Assembly: GCF_008386585.1 (NCBI RefSeq)
Contig: NZ_VUOB01000003.1
Location: 121,303 to 185,302, forward strand
Length of the DNA stretch: 64,000 bases
Reading direction: 5' to 3'
Origin: Solihabitans fulvus
Lineage (GTDB): Bacteria; Actinomycetota; Actinomycetes; Mycobacteriales; Pseudonocardiaceae
Numbering within the stretch: the stretch's first letter is position 1; every line of letters begins with the position of its first letter. The translations under genes and the position numbers were made by a program. This document shows positions 54,606 to 63,816 of this stretch, piece by piece. The notes under the pieces were generated by a model. That model was not told the origin of the DNA and ran no database searches. It saw only the letters and a program-made list of their open reading frames with translations.

Positions 54606-55106
54606 CTACTGCTGGCTGGGCAGCCGCCCCTCGGCCATCCGCTTGGCCACGTCGCGGCGCATCAACAGCAGGCAGACCCAGACCAGGGCGAACAGGACGC
54701 CGATCACGGCGAGGGCGGTCATGGCGAACCCGCCGACGATCATCAGCACCTGGATGCCGAGGATGACCTGGACGCTCCAGCTGAAGCGAAGCAGGCCGCA
54801 GGTGACTAGCAGGCAGCCGAGCAGCACGAAGACCAGCACGCCGCCGGTCGTGCCGATGCCGCCGCCGAGCCTCGCCACCACCGGGATGGCGAGCGCGACC
54901 ACGATCACCTCGATGATCAGCGTGCCGGCCATGATGCCCCGGAACGACTTCATCGGATCGCGCGGCGTCGGCGCCTGTTCCTGCGCCGCCGACGGCTGAT
55001 CTCCTGACACGGCCGACTGGTCCGGCGCGGCCACCTGGTCCGGCGCGGCCGGTTGGTCGGGGGTGGGCGGCTGGTCGGGGGTGGGCGGCTGGTCGGGGGC
55101 GCTCAC
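54606..55106 (-). CDS. DUF4233 membrane protein
   Basis: A 166-residue protein with a proline/glutamine-rich N-terminal tail built from about five copies of a PDQ-containing repeat (PTPDQP type), then the DUF4233 core PMKSFRGIMAGTLIIEVIVVALAIPV with four membrane helices. GTG 55106 overlaps the folC stop (GTGA). In actinobacteria DUF4233 always follows folC and usually precedes ndk. Function unknown. Confidence 0.92.
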   Translation of the reverse strand: MSAPDQPPTPDQPPTPDQPAAPDQVAAPDQSAVSGDQPSAAQEQAPTPRDPMKSFRGIMAGTLIIEVIVVALAIPVVARLGGGIGTTGGVLVFVLLGCLLVTCGLLRFSWSVQVILGIQVLMIVGGFAMTALAVIGVLFALVWVCLLLMRRDVAKRMAEGRLPSQQ

Positions 55107-56476
55107 GCCGGTTCCTTCCCGAACAGCGCGCGGGCCTCACCCGCGGTGAACACCGAGCCGGTCACCAGCACGCCGCTGCCCGACAGCGCCTGCTGCGAGT
55201 CGTCGGTCTCCTCGGCCAACCGGACGGCCGTCTCGATCGCGTCGTCCAGCCGGGGCTCCACCACGATGCGGTCGTCGCCGAAGACGTCCCGTGCCACAGC
55301 GGCCAGCTCGTCGACGTCCATCGCCCTCGGCGAGGAGTTGGTGGTCAACACGACCTCGGACAGCACGGGCTCCAGCGCGGTCAGGATGCCGGTGACGTCC
55401 TTGTCGCCCATCACCCCGAGCACGCCGACGAGCTTGAGGAACGCGAAGTCGTCGCCGATCGCGGCGGCCAGGGCGGCCGCGCCGTGCGGGTTGTGCGCCG
55501 CGTCGACCAGCACGGTCGGCGCGGAGCGCACCCGCTCCAGCCGGCCGGGGGTGGTCACGGCGGCGAAGGCCGCGCGCACCGCGTCGATGTCGAGCTGCCG
55601 GTCCGGGCCCGCGCCGAAGAACGCCTCGGCGGCGGCCAGCGCGAGCGCGGCGTTGTTCGCCTGGTGCGCGCCGTGCAGCGGCAGGAAGATCTCCTCGTAG
55701 ACGCCGCCGAGTCCCTGGAGCGTCAGCAGCTGGCCGCCGACCGCCGCGACCCGGTCCCGCACGCCGAACTCCATGCCCTGCCTGGCCACCTCGGCGCCGA
55801 CGTCGGCGCAGCGTTCGAGGAGCACCTGGGCCACCTCGGGCTGCTGCTCGGCGAGCACCGCGACCGAGTCGGCCTTGATGATGCCGGCCTTCTCCCGCGC
55901 GATGCCGAGCAGATCGGAGCCGAGGTAGTCGACGTGGTCGATGCCGATCGGGCAGACCACGGCGATCCTGGCGTCCGCGACGTTGGTGGCGTCCCAGGTG
56001 CCGCCGAGCCCGACCTCGATGACGGCGGCGTCGACGGGCGCCTCGGCGAAGGCCGCGAAGCCCATGCCGGTCAACACCTCGAACTTGCTCATCGGCACGT
56101 CGTTGCGAGCGTCCACAAGGGACACGTACGGCTCGATGTCCCGGTAGACCTCGACGTAGCGCTCCGGGCTGATCGGCGCGCCGTCCACGCTGATCCGCTC
56201 GGTGGCCAGTTGCAGGTGCGGGCTGGTGTACCGGCCGGTGCGCAGGCCGATGCGGGACAACAGCGTGTCCAGCATCCGCGCGGTGGAGGTCTTGCCGTTG
56301 GTGCCGGCGATCTGCAACACGGGGTAGGAGCGCTGCGGGTCGCCCAGCAGGTCCACCAGTGCCTGGATGCGCTCCAGCGACGGGTCGATCTTGGTCTCCG
56401 GCCACCGGGTGTTCAGCTCGGCCTCGACGGCGCGCAGCGCTTCGATCGTCCCGGGATCCGGGTTGCGGACAGTCAC
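55103..56476 (-). CDS. folC: Folylpolyglutamate synthase / dihydrofolate synthase
   Basis: FolC adds glutamate to dihydropteroate and folates. The 457-residue Mur-ligase-type protein has P-loop GTNGKTS (58-64), the second ATP/Mg motif EVGLGGTWDATN, and the C-terminal domain LVDAAHNPHGAAALA, VLGVMGDKDV. Full length. GTG/ATG at 56476. It lies downstream of valS with a DUF3152 gene between, and is coupled to DUF4233. Confidence 0.95.
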   Translation of the reverse strand: MTVRNPDPGTIEALRAVEAELNTRWPETKIDPSLERIQALVDLLGDPQRSYPVLQIAGTNGKTSTARMLDTLLSRIGLRTGRYTSPHLQLATERISVDGAPISPERYVEVYRDIEPYVSLVDARNDVPMSKFEVLTGMGFAAFAEAPVDAAVIEVGLGGTWDATNVADARIAVVCPIGIDHVDYLGSDLLGIAREKAGIIKADSVAVLAEQQPEVAQVLLERCADVGAEVARQGMEFGVRDRVAAVGGQLLTLQGLGGVYEEIFLPLHGAHQANNAALALAAAEAFFGAGPDRQLDIDAVRAAFAAVTTPGRLERVRSAPTVLVDAAHNPHGAAALAAAIGDDFAFLKLVGVLGVMGDKDVTGILTALEPVLSEVVLTTNSSPRAMDVDELAAVARDVFGDDRIVVEPRLDDAIETAVRLAEETDDSQQALSGSGVLVTGSVFTAGEARALFGKEPA

Positions 56477-56519
56477 GCTGGGAGTCTACGGCCGCACCGA
56501 ACGGTCGACTCGTCGCCCG

Positions 56520-57308
56520 CTATCCGCCGGAGACCGAGGGCCAGCCGTTCGGGGTGCAGCCCTGGAGCCCGAAGGTCTGCTGCACCATCACCGGCGCGGG
56601 CTTTCCCGGTCCAGGGCAGGTGGTGTGCTGCTTGCCGATGCCGTGCCCGACCTCGTGGTTGATGGCGTAGGTCCGGTAGGTGGTGAGGTCGCCGCCGAAG
56701 TGTGGGACGGCGAGTTCCCAGCGGGCCTGGTTGATCACGGCGCGGTGGCCGTTCCAACAGGACACCTCGCCGCCGGTCTGCATCGGCGCGCACAGCCGGT
56801 CGACGGTGTCCGGCGAGGCCAGCGTGACGCGGATGTCGACGGGACCGCTGTCGACGCGCTGGAACGCGATCCTGCCCTCGAAGCTCCAGCTCCTCGGGTC
56901 GGCCAGGATCTCCTGCACGGTCTTGGCGAACCCGTCGAGGTTCTCCGGCAGGCCGTCCTCGATCTCGACGGTGTACCGCTTGACCTGCCGGCCGGCCAGC
57001 GCGGCCGGGCCGGTCCCCGGCGCGACGGTGAACTTTCCGCTGGCCGACTGCACCACGGCCGGCGGTGTCGAGGACGGTGGCGTCGAGGCAGGAGGCGTCG
57101 AGGACGGCGGCAGGCTGCTGCTTGTGCTTGGCGCGGCGCTCGGACTCGACGGGCCCGAACTGCTGGGAGCGGTCGTGGTGGTGACCGTGGCTGCCTGGCC
57201 TGCCGCGGCTGGGTGGTCGCTGCACGACACCGTGCCGGCGAGTGCCGCCAGCGCGACCGCGAGCAGGGTCATCCGCTTGGCCGGGCCGCGAAAGCTGTTC
57301 ACATCCAC
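56520..57308 (-). CDS. DUF3152 metzincin-like secreted lipoprotein
   Basis: A 262-residue exported protein. GTG 57308 has GGAG upstream; a signal peptide ends near Cys29 (LAALAGTVSC), followed by a Ser/Thr/Pro-rich linker (about 45-90). The DUF3152 domain has HEVGHGIGKQH at 218-228, an exact HExxHxxGxxH metzincin zinc motif, with VMVQQ (240-244) in the place of a Met-turn. Cysteines at 173, 184, 231 and 251 probably form disulfides. Zinc peptidase activity is likely but unproven for this family. It sits between valS and folC on the same strand. Confidence 0.87.
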   Translation of the reverse strand: MDVNSFRGPAKRMTLLAVALAALAGTVSCSDHPAAAGQAATVTTTTAPSSSGPSSPSAAPSTSSSLPPSSTPPASTPPSSTPPAVVQSASGKFTVAPGTGPAALAGRQVKRYTVEIEDGLPENLDGFAKTVQEILADPRSWSFEGRIAFQRVDSGPVDIRVTLASPDTVDRLCAPMQTGGEVSCWNGHRAVINQARWELAVPHFGGDLTTYRTYAINHEVGHGIGKQHTTCPGPGKPAPVMVQQTFGLQGCTPNGWPSVSGG

Positions 57309-57359
57309 CCTGTACGTCTCCGGGCGCGCACGGGTGCGCGAGCATGACACGACTCACAT

Positions 57360-57397
57360 CCGTCGGGCCGCCGACGACTCGGTCGGCGGCCCGACGG
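57360..57397 (-). terminator. Terminator of valS
   Basis: A perfect 16-bp stem (57360-57375 with 57382-57397, loop GACTCG) starts 9 bp beyond the valS stop and separates it from the DUF3152 gene. Confidence 0.75.
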
Positions 57398-57406
57398 GTG
57401 TGCCGC

Positions 57407-60040
57407 TCAGGCCGTCGGCAGCGAGTCGATCCGCGCGGTGATCCGCTCGATCTCCACAACGGCCGCCTCGCGCCGTGCCTTGATCTTGGCGACGACCTCG
57501 GCGGGCGCCTTGTCGGTGAACTTCGGGTTGTCCAGCTTCCCGTCGCACTGCGCGAGTTCCTTCTCGGCCACCGCGAGATCCTTGGTGAGCCGCTTGCGCT
57601 CCGCGACGAGGTCCACCGCGCCCGAGGTGTCCAGCTCGACCTTGACCGCGCCGGTCGGCAGCCCGACCTCCAGGGTCATCGTGACCTGGTAGTCGTCGCC
57701 GGGCTCCTCCAGCCTGGTCAGCGCCCGCACCGAGGCGACGTGGTCGACCAGGTCCGCGCAGCACGCGCCGCGCACCCTGCCCGCCACCTTCTGCCCAGGC
57801 CGCAGCCCCTGGTCGGACCGGAACCTGCGGATCTCGGTGACGAGCTTCTGGAGGCTCTCGATCCGCTTGGCCGCGACCAGGTCGGGCTCCGCGCCGGACG
57901 GCTTGGGCCACTCCGCGACGACCAGCGACTCGCCGCCGGTGAGCGTGGTCCATAGCGTCTCGGTGACGAACGGCGCGATGGGGTGCAGCAGCCGCAGCAC
58001 CACGTCGAGCACGTGGCCGAGCACCGCGCGGGTCGCCTCGGCGCGCTCGCCGCCCTCGGCGATCTGCACCTTGGCCAGCTCCAGGTACCAGTCGCAGTAC
58101 TCGTCCCAGATGAAGTGGTAGAGCGCGTCGCACAGCTTCGCGAACTGGTAGCCCTCGAAGTGACCGTCCACTTCGGACACCGTGCGGTCGAGCAGATCCA
58201 GGATCCAGCGGTCGGTGTCGGTCAGGTTCTCCCGCGCCGGCAACGGAATGTCGATGCTCGCCCCGTTGCCGAGCGCGAACTTGGTGGCGTTCCACAGCTT
58301 CGTGACGAAGTTGCGCGAACCCGCCGCCCACTCCTCGGCCAACGCCATGTCTGAGCCGGGGTTGGCGCCACGCAGCAGGGTGAACCTGGTGGCGTCCGTG
58401 CCGTAGCTGTCCATCCAGTCCAACGGGTTGATGCCGTTGCCGCGCGACTTGGACATCTTCTTGCCGTTGGCGTCACGGATCAGGCCGTGCAGGTAGACGT
58501 TGTCGAACGGCTGCACCTCGTCCATGGCGTACAGGCCGAACATCATCATCCTGGCAACCCAGAAGAAGAGGATGTCGTAGCCGGTGCTGAGCACCGTGGT
58601 CGGGTAGAAGCGCTCGAGCTCGGTGGTGCGCTCCGGCCAGCCGAGCGTGGAGAACGGCCACAGGCCCGAGGAGAACCAGGTGTCGAGCACGTCCTCGTCC
58701 TGGTGCCAGCCATCGCCGGTCGGCGGCTGCTCGTCGGGGCCGACGCAGACGACCTCGCCGTCCGGGCCGTACCAGACCGGGATGCGGTGGCCCCACCACA
58801 GCTGCCGGGAGATCGTCCAGTCGTGCATGTCGTCGACCCAGGCGAAGAACCGCTTGGCCAGCTCCGGCGGGTGGATCTTCGTCCGGCCGTCGCGCACGGC
58901 GTCGCCGGCCGCCTTGGCCAGCGGGGCGACCTTGACCCACCACTGGAGCGACAGGCGCGGCTCGATCACGGTGTCGCAGCGCGAGCAGTGCCCGACGGAG
59001 TGCAGGTAGGGGCGCTTCTCCGCGACGATGCGGCCCTGCTCGCGCAGCGCGGCCACGACGGCGGGGCGCGCCTCGAAGCGGTCGAGGCCCTCGAACGGGC
59101 CGGGCACGGTGAGCACGCCGCGCCCGTCGAGGACGGTCAGCGACGGCAGGCCGTGCCGCTGGCCGATCTCGAAGTCGTTGGGGTCGTGCGCCGGGGTGAC
59201 CTTGACGGCGCCGGTGCCGAACGCGGGGTCGACGTGGTCGTCGGCCACGATCGGGATCCGCCTGCCGGTCAGCGGCAGTTCGACCTCGGTGCCGACCAGG
59301 TGGCGGTAGCGCTCGTCCTCGGGGTGCACGGCCACGGCCGTGTCGCCGAGCATGGTCTCGGCCCTGGTGGTCGCCACGACGATCGAGTTCGCGCCCTCGC
59401 CGTAGCGGATCGAGACGAGCTCGCCCTCGTCGTCGGAGTGGTCGACCTCGATGTCCGACAGCGCGGTCTGGCAGCGCGGGCACCAGTTGATGATGCGCTC
59501 GGCGCGGTAGATCAGGCCGTCGTCGAACAGCTTCTTGAACATGGTCTGCACGGCGAGGGACAGTCCCTCGTCCATGGTGAAGCGCTCGCGGCTCCAGTCG
59601 ACGCTGTCGCCGACCCGGCGCATCTGGTCGAGGATCCTGCCGCCGACCTCGGCCTTCCACTCCCAGACCCGCTCGACGAACCTCTCCCGGCCGAGGTCGT
59701 GCCGGGACAGGCCCTGGCCGGCGAGGTCGCGCTCGACCGCGTTCTGGGTGGCGATGCCGGCGTGGTCCATGCCGGGCAGCCACAGCACCTCGTAGCCCTG
59801 CATCCGGCGGCGGCGGCTCAGCGCGTCCATCACGGAGTGGTTCAGCGCGTGCCCCATGTGCAGGCTGCCGTTCACGTTCGGCGGCGGCAGCACGATGCTG
59901 AACGGCGGCTTGTCGCTGGAGGGGTCCGCGGTGAAGTAGTCGCGGTCGACCCACCGCTGGTACAGCTCGCCCTCTACCTCCGCCGGATTCCAGGACGGCG
60001 GGAGTTCGGGACGCTGCGACTGCGGTTGGGTCTCACTCAC
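57407..60040 (-). CDS. valS: Valyl-tRNA synthetase
   Basis: An 877-residue class Ia synthetase. HIGH motif is HMGH (61-64), KMSKS is in [14 protein letters not shown], the CP1 editing domain ([22 protein letters not shown]) includes the threonine-rich proofreading site, and a C-terminal coiled coil ([23 protein letters not shown], then [15 protein letters not shown]) closes it. GTG 60040. No T-box leader is visible upstream. It anchors the right end of the conserved block. Confidence 0.97.
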   Translation of the reverse strand: MSETQPQSQRPELPPSWNPAEVEGELYQRWVDRDYFTADPSSDKPPFSIVLPPPNVNGSLHMGHALNHSVMDALSRRRRMQGYEVLWLPGMDHAGIATQNAVERDLAGQGLSRHDLGRERFVERVWEWKAEVGGRILDQMRRVGDSVDWSRERFTMDEGLSLAVQTMFKKLFDDGLIYRAERIINWCPRCQTALSDIEVDHSDDEGELVSIRYGEGANSIVVATTRAETMLGDTAVAVHPEDERYRHLVGTEVELPLTGRRIPIVADDHVDPAFGTGAVKVTPAHDPNDFEIGQRHGLPSLTVLDGRGVLTVPGPFEGLDRFEARPAVVAALREQGRIVAEKRPYLHSVGHCSRCDTVIEPRLSLQWWVKVAPLAKAAGDAVRDGRTKIHPPELAKRFFAWVDDMHDWTISRQLWWGHRIPVWYGPDGEVVCVGPDEQPPTGDGWHQDEDVLDTWFSSGLWPFSTLGWPERTTELERFYPTTVLSTGYDILFFWVARMMMFGLYAMDEVQPFDNVYLHGLIRDANGKKMSKSRGNGINPLDWMDSYGTDATRFTLLRGANPGSDMALAEEWAAGSRNFVTKLWNATKFALGNGASIDIPLPARENLTDTDRWILDLLDRTVSEVDGHFEGYQFAKLCDALYHFIWDEYCDWYLELAKVQIAEGGERAEATRAVLGHVLDVVLRLLHPIAPFVTETLWTTLTGGESLVVAEWPKPSGAEPDLVAAKRIESLQKLVTEIRRFRSDQGLRPGQKVAGRVRGACCADLVDHVASVRALTRLEEPGDDYQVTMTLEVGLPTGAVKVELDTSGAVDLVAERKRLTKDLAVAEKELAQCDGKLDNPKFTDKAPAEVVAKIKARREAAVVEIERITARIDSLPTA

Positions 60041-60161
60041 CAGTCAAGTCTACGAAGGACTGCCAACCGAGTTCACACGCGATCCCTGCTAACGCGCGAG
60101 GCCTGTCACCCGATCCAGTGATCGGCCCTGGCGACCAACCGGTCAACCAGCCAGAAAAGCC

Positions 60162-61178
60162 ATGAACCGAGCGGGGGACCTGGTGGATGACCACCAGTTA
60201 GACGACCATCCTGACCTCAACGACGCGGACTGGATGAGGAAGTCCGAGCGGCGGGCCAAGGCGGACGTCCGGAAGCTGCGGCGCAGGGCGCGGCGGCGGC
60301 AACACCGAGGCAAGCTGGTCAGCGTCGCGGCGCTGGCCGTGATCGCCCTGTTGATCTACGGGCTGTACCGGGCCGGCAAGCTCGACGACGCGCTCGGCCG
60401 CACCCCGCTCGCCGGCGGGACAACCACGGCGACCACCGCGACCCCGACCACCACGCAGACGTCGATGGTGGAGTCCTTCCACGTCGACCTCACGCAACCG
60501 TTCACCGCGACCCCGGCGGCGGGCTGGTCCGACGGCGAGGCCGGCATCGTCGCGCCGGCGGCCGTCGCGGTCGGCGACTACCCGGCCGAGAAGGTCGCCG
60601 CCGTGCTGGACAGGACCCGGCAGGCGCTGATCGCCGGCAGGCTCTACCCCCGAATGCTGAACCAGCGCGATCCCGAGCCGTTCCTGGCGTTGTTCAGCCA
60701 GCACGCCCAGGAATACCTGCGCCCACTGCTCGCCGGCGACGGGGCGAGCAACTTCACCACCAGGCTCGCCGAGGGCTTCCATCTGCTGCCGGTCGCCCCG
60801 AAGGTCAGCGGCACGATGTCGGCGAGCGTCGGCGAACAGGGGGAACTCGTGGTGCACACGAACTACGTGTTCGCCTACGCGTTCGCCACCGACCACCCCG
60901 AGCGGCTGACGGGCGCCATGGACCTCGTCGCCATCGAGCGGGCCGACGTCGACTTCCGGTGGTACGAGGGCGCCAGGTGGCGGCCGGAGGACAGGGGCCT
61001 GACGACGGGCAACGCCCAGAGCTACGCGTACTCGATGGCGTGCGAGGCGCACAAGAAGGGTTTTCTCGCCCCCACCTACAGCGAGCGCAACTGGAACGGC
61101 GGGCGGGCGAGCCACGACAGCGCGTACTACTTCGATCCGAGCAAGCCGATCTCGGACGAGAACGGGTGCGAGAAGTAG
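60162..61178 (+). CDS. Membrane-anchored protein of unknown function
   Basis: A 338-residue protein. A charged cytoplasmic start (about 1-50, very rich in Arg and Lys) leads to one membrane helix (VSVAALAVIALLIYGLY), a Thr-rich linker and an extracellular domain of about 230 residues (VESFHVDLTQPFTATPAAGW to the C-terminus) with two cysteines (MACEA, ENGCEK). No family recognised. ATG 60162; GTG 60183 with GGGGG upstream is an equally good start. It diverges from valS. Its stop codon lies in a 23-bp tandem duplication. The 121-bp gap to valS should hold both promoters. Confidence 0.8.
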   Translation: MNRAGDLVDDHQLDDHPDLNDADWMRKSERRAKADVRKLRRRARRRQHRGKLVSVAALAVIALLIYGLYRAGKLDDALGRTPLAGGTTTATTATPTTTQTSMVESFHVDLTQPFTATPAAGWSDGEAGIVAPAAVAVGDYPAEKVAAVLDRTRQALIAGRLYPRMLNQRDPEPFLALFSQHAQEYLRPLLAGDGASNFTTRLAEGFHLLPVAPKVSGTMSASVGEQGELVVHTNYVFAYAFATDHPERLTGAMDLVAIERADVDFRWYEGARWRPEDRGLTTGNAQSYAYSMACEAHKKGFLAPTYSERNWNGGRASHDSAYYFDPSKPISDENGCEK

Positions 61179-61200
61179 ACGAGCACGGGTGCGAGAAGTA
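61155..61200. repeat. 23-bp tandem duplication across a stop codon
   Basis: GACGAGAACGGGTGCGAGAA-GTA (61155-61177) is repeated at 61178-61200 with a single A-to-C change. The first copy holds the end of the upstream gene; its stop (TAG) spans the junction. Without the duplication the stop would be TAA. Confidence 0.9.
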
Positions 61201-61509
61201 ACCGTGTGTCGCCCGAACAGCCGCTATCCGTGACCCGTGACACAGCTCACAATTGACAGTTGATGGCCTGCGCCAGGGAGGCGAGGAACCGGCTACTCGA
61301 CGGGCAGCCCCACTGTCCACAGTGGAGTGACGAGGCCACGGACGCACCCCTTGGGCCCGTGGCAACCGGTTCACACATCTGACGTGCGGCGATCGGGCTG
61401 CTGTCGGCGTGCTCGCGCGGGGCATGCCGGCAGCAGACGCCGTTGCTGCGGACGCCACTGGTGCGGACGCCGCTGGTGTCCGGCGCGGCGAAAGCGGAAG
61501 ATATCGGGC
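61179..61509. other. Intergenic region upstream of the molybdoenzyme
   Basis: About 330 bp with no convincing gene. It holds the second copy of the 23-bp duplication, a TTGACA hexamer (61253-61258) that could be a -35 element, and the dyad CCACTG-TCCA-CAGTGG (61311-61326). Confidence 0.4.
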
Positions 61510-63816
61510 ATGAGCAGGAAGCCCCCGCAGCAGGACGTCGACGAGTCGCAGCTCCAGGTGAGCAAGCCCAAGGAATGGGCCGCCGGGATCCCCGGCGTGC
61601 TGGTCTCCCTGCAACGCGGCGTCGAGCAGATGGGCGTCTCGCGCACCGCGCAGACGCTGCGGCTGCTCAACCAGCGCGAGGGCTTCGACTGTCCTGGCTG
61701 TGCGTGGCCGGAGGCGCACGGACACCGCAAGCTGGCCGAGTTCTGCGAGAACGGCGCGAAGGCCGTCGCGGAGGAGGCCACCAGGCGCACGGTCGGGCCG
61801 GAGTTCTTCGCCGCGCACCCCGTCGCCGAGCTGGCCGAGAAGACCGACTACTGGCTCGGCCAGCAGGGCAGGCTGACCCATCCGATGGTGTTGCGCGAGG
61901 GCGCGACGCACTACCAGCCCATCGACTGGGACGACGCGTTCGGCCTCATCGCTGAGAAGCTCAATGGGCTGGCCGGTCCCGACGAGGCGATGTTCTACAC
62001 GTCGGGGCGCACCAGCAACGAGGCCGCGTTCAGCTACCAGTTGATGGTCAGGTCCTTTGGCACCAACAACCTGCCGGACTGCTCGAACATGTGCCACGAG
62101 TCCTCCGGCGCGGCCCTGAACGAGACCATCGGCATCGGCAAGGGCTCGGTCAGCCTGGCCGACCTCGTCAACTCCGAGCTGATCATCGTGGTCGGCCAGA
62201 ACCCCGGCACCAACCACCCGAGGATGCTGTCCGCGCTGGAGGAGGCCAAGGGCAACGGCGCGCGCATCGTCGCGGTGAACCCGTTGCCGGAGGCCGGTTT
62301 GCTGCGGTTCAAGAACCCGCAGAACGTGCGCGGGGTCGTCGGCAACGGCACCCAGCTCGCCGACGAGTTCTGCCAGATCCGGCTCGGCGGCGACCTCGCG
62401 TTCTTCCAGGCGCTCGGCCACCAGCTGCTCGCGGCCGAGGACGCGGCGCCGGGCACGGTCGTCGACCGTGAGTTCGTCGACACGCACTCGCACGGCTTCG
62501 CCGAGTACGCGGCCAACGCGCGGGCGCTGGACTGGGCCGAGGTGGACGCGGCGACCGGCCTGCCGAGGGAGCAGATCGCCAAGGTCGCCAGGATGATGGT
62601 CGACTCGAACAAGACCATTGTGTGCTGGGCCATGGGTTTGACCCAGACCAAGCACGCGGTGGCCACCATCCGCGAGGTCGTCAACGTGCAGCTGCTGCGC
62701 GGGATGATCGGCAAGCCGGGAGCCGGCCTGTGCCCGGTGCGCGGCCACTCCAACGTGCAGGGCGACCGCACGATGGGCATCTGGGAGAAGATGCCGGAGT
62801 CCTTCATGGACCGGTTGGACGAGGAGTTCGGCATCGAGGTGCCGCGCAAGCACGGCTTCGACACCGTGGACGCGTTGCGCGCCATGCGGGAGGGCCGGGC
62901 CAAGGCGTTCGTCGCGCTCGGCGGCAACTTCGTGTCGGCGACCCCGGACACCGAGGTCACCGAGCGGGCGCTGCGCTCGTGCGAGCTGACCGTGCAGGTG
63001 TCCACGAAGCTGAACCGCTCGCACGTGGTGCACGGCCGCACCGCGCTGATCCTGCCGACGCTCGGCCGCTCCGACCGGGACGTGCAGGCCTCCGGCGAGC
63101 AGTTCGTCAGCGTCGAGGACTCCATGTCCGTGGTGCACCGGTCGCGCGGCAGGCTCACCCCGGCCAGCGACCAGCTGCTGTCGGAGGTGTCGATCGTCAC
63201 CCGGCTGGCCAGGAAGCTGCTCGGCGAGGGCCACGCGGTGCCGTGGGCGGAGTTCGAGGCGAACTACGACTCGATCCGGGACCGTATTGCGCGGGTGGTC
63301 ACCGGCTGCGACGACTACAACCGGAAGGTGCGCCAGCCGGACGGTTTCGTGCTGCCGCACCCGCCGAGGGACGCTCGGGTGTTCCCGACCGCGACCGGCA
63401 AGGCCAACTTCACCGTGAACGAGATCGAGGTGCTGGACCTGCCGGAGGGCCGGCTGTTCCTCCAGACGCTGCGCAGCCACGACCAGTACAACACCACCAT
63501 CTACGGGCTGGACGACCGCTACCGGGGCGTGAAGGACGGCCGCAGGGTGGTGTTCGTGAACCCCGAGGACATCGCGGCGCTCGGCGTCGTCGACGGTCAG
63601 CTGGTCGACCTGGTGAGCGAGTGGCCGGACGATCCGACCGGCGTCACCAAGCGGCGGGCTGAGCGGTTCCGCGTGGTGTCCTTCCCGACGGCGCGCGGCT
63701 GCGCCGCCGCCTACTTCCCGGAGGCGAACTCGTTGGTACCGTTGGATTCCGTGGCCAAGACGTCGAACACGCCGACCTCCAAGCTGATCGTGATCCGGTT
63801 GGAGCCGACGGGCTGA
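61510..63816 (+). CDS. FdhF/YdeP family molybdopterin oxidoreductase
   Basis: A 768-residue Mo/W-bisPGD oxidoreductase of the YdeP type, distantly related to formate dehydrogenase. Signatures: GFDCPGCAWPE (the family's N-terminal CxGCAWP in place of a full 4Fe-4S motif), FYTSGRTSNEAAF, SNMCHESSGAALNETIGIGKGSV (molybdenum-site region), VGQNPGTNHPRML, GLCPVRGHSNVQGDRTMGI, and the C-terminal molybdopterin-binding domain ending KLIVIRLEPTG. No twin-arginine signal, so cytosolic. The reaction is unknown; in enterobacteria YdeP is linked to acid resistance. The ATG at 61510 has no strong ribosome-binding site (GGGC). It needs molybdate, which the mod operon 7-10 kb away could supply. Confidence 0.92.
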   Translation: MSRKPPQQDVDESQLQVSKPKEWAAGIPGVLVSLQRGVEQMGVSRTAQTLRLLNQREGFDCPGCAWPEAHGHRKLAEFCENGAKAVAEEATRRTVGPEFFAAHPVAELAEKTDYWLGQQGRLTHPMVLREGATHYQPIDWDDAFGLIAEKLNGLAGPDEAMFYTSGRTSNEAAFSYQLMVRSFGTNNLPDCSNMCHESSGAALNETIGIGKGSVSLADLVNSELIIVVGQNPGTNHPRMLSALEEAKGNGARIVAVNPLPEAGLLRFKNPQNVRGVVGNGTQLADEFCQIRLGGDLAFFQALGHQLLAAEDAAPGTVVDREFVDTHSHGFAEYAANARALDWAEVDAATGLPREQIAKVARMMVDSNKTIVCWAMGLTQTKHAVATIREVVNVQLLRGMIGKPGAGLCPVRGHSNVQGDRTMGIWEKMPESFMDRLDEEFGIEVPRKHGFDTVDALRAMREGRAKAFVALGGNFVSATPDTEVTERALRSCELTVQVSTKLNRSHVVHGRTALILPTLGRSDRDVQASGEQFVSVEDSMSVVHRSRGRLTPASDQLLSEVSIVTRLARKLLGEGHAVPWAEFEANYDSIRDRIARVVTGCDDYNRKVRQPDGFVLPHPPRDARVFPTATGKANFTVNEIEVLDLPEGRLFLQTLRSHDQYNTTIYGLDDRYRGVKDGRRVVFVNPEDIAALGVVDGQLVDLVSEWPDDPTGVTKRRAERFRVVSFPTARGCAAAYFPEANSLVPLDSVAKTSNTPTSKLIVIRLEPTG

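Noticed and set aside
60041..60161. T-box leader before valS
   Set aside because: The gap is only about 120 bp and lacks the T-box sequence and anti-terminator.
60805..63480. 891-codon minus-strand frame opposite the molybdoenzyme
   Set aside because: Antisense shadow rich in Arg, Val and His with no recognisable domain.
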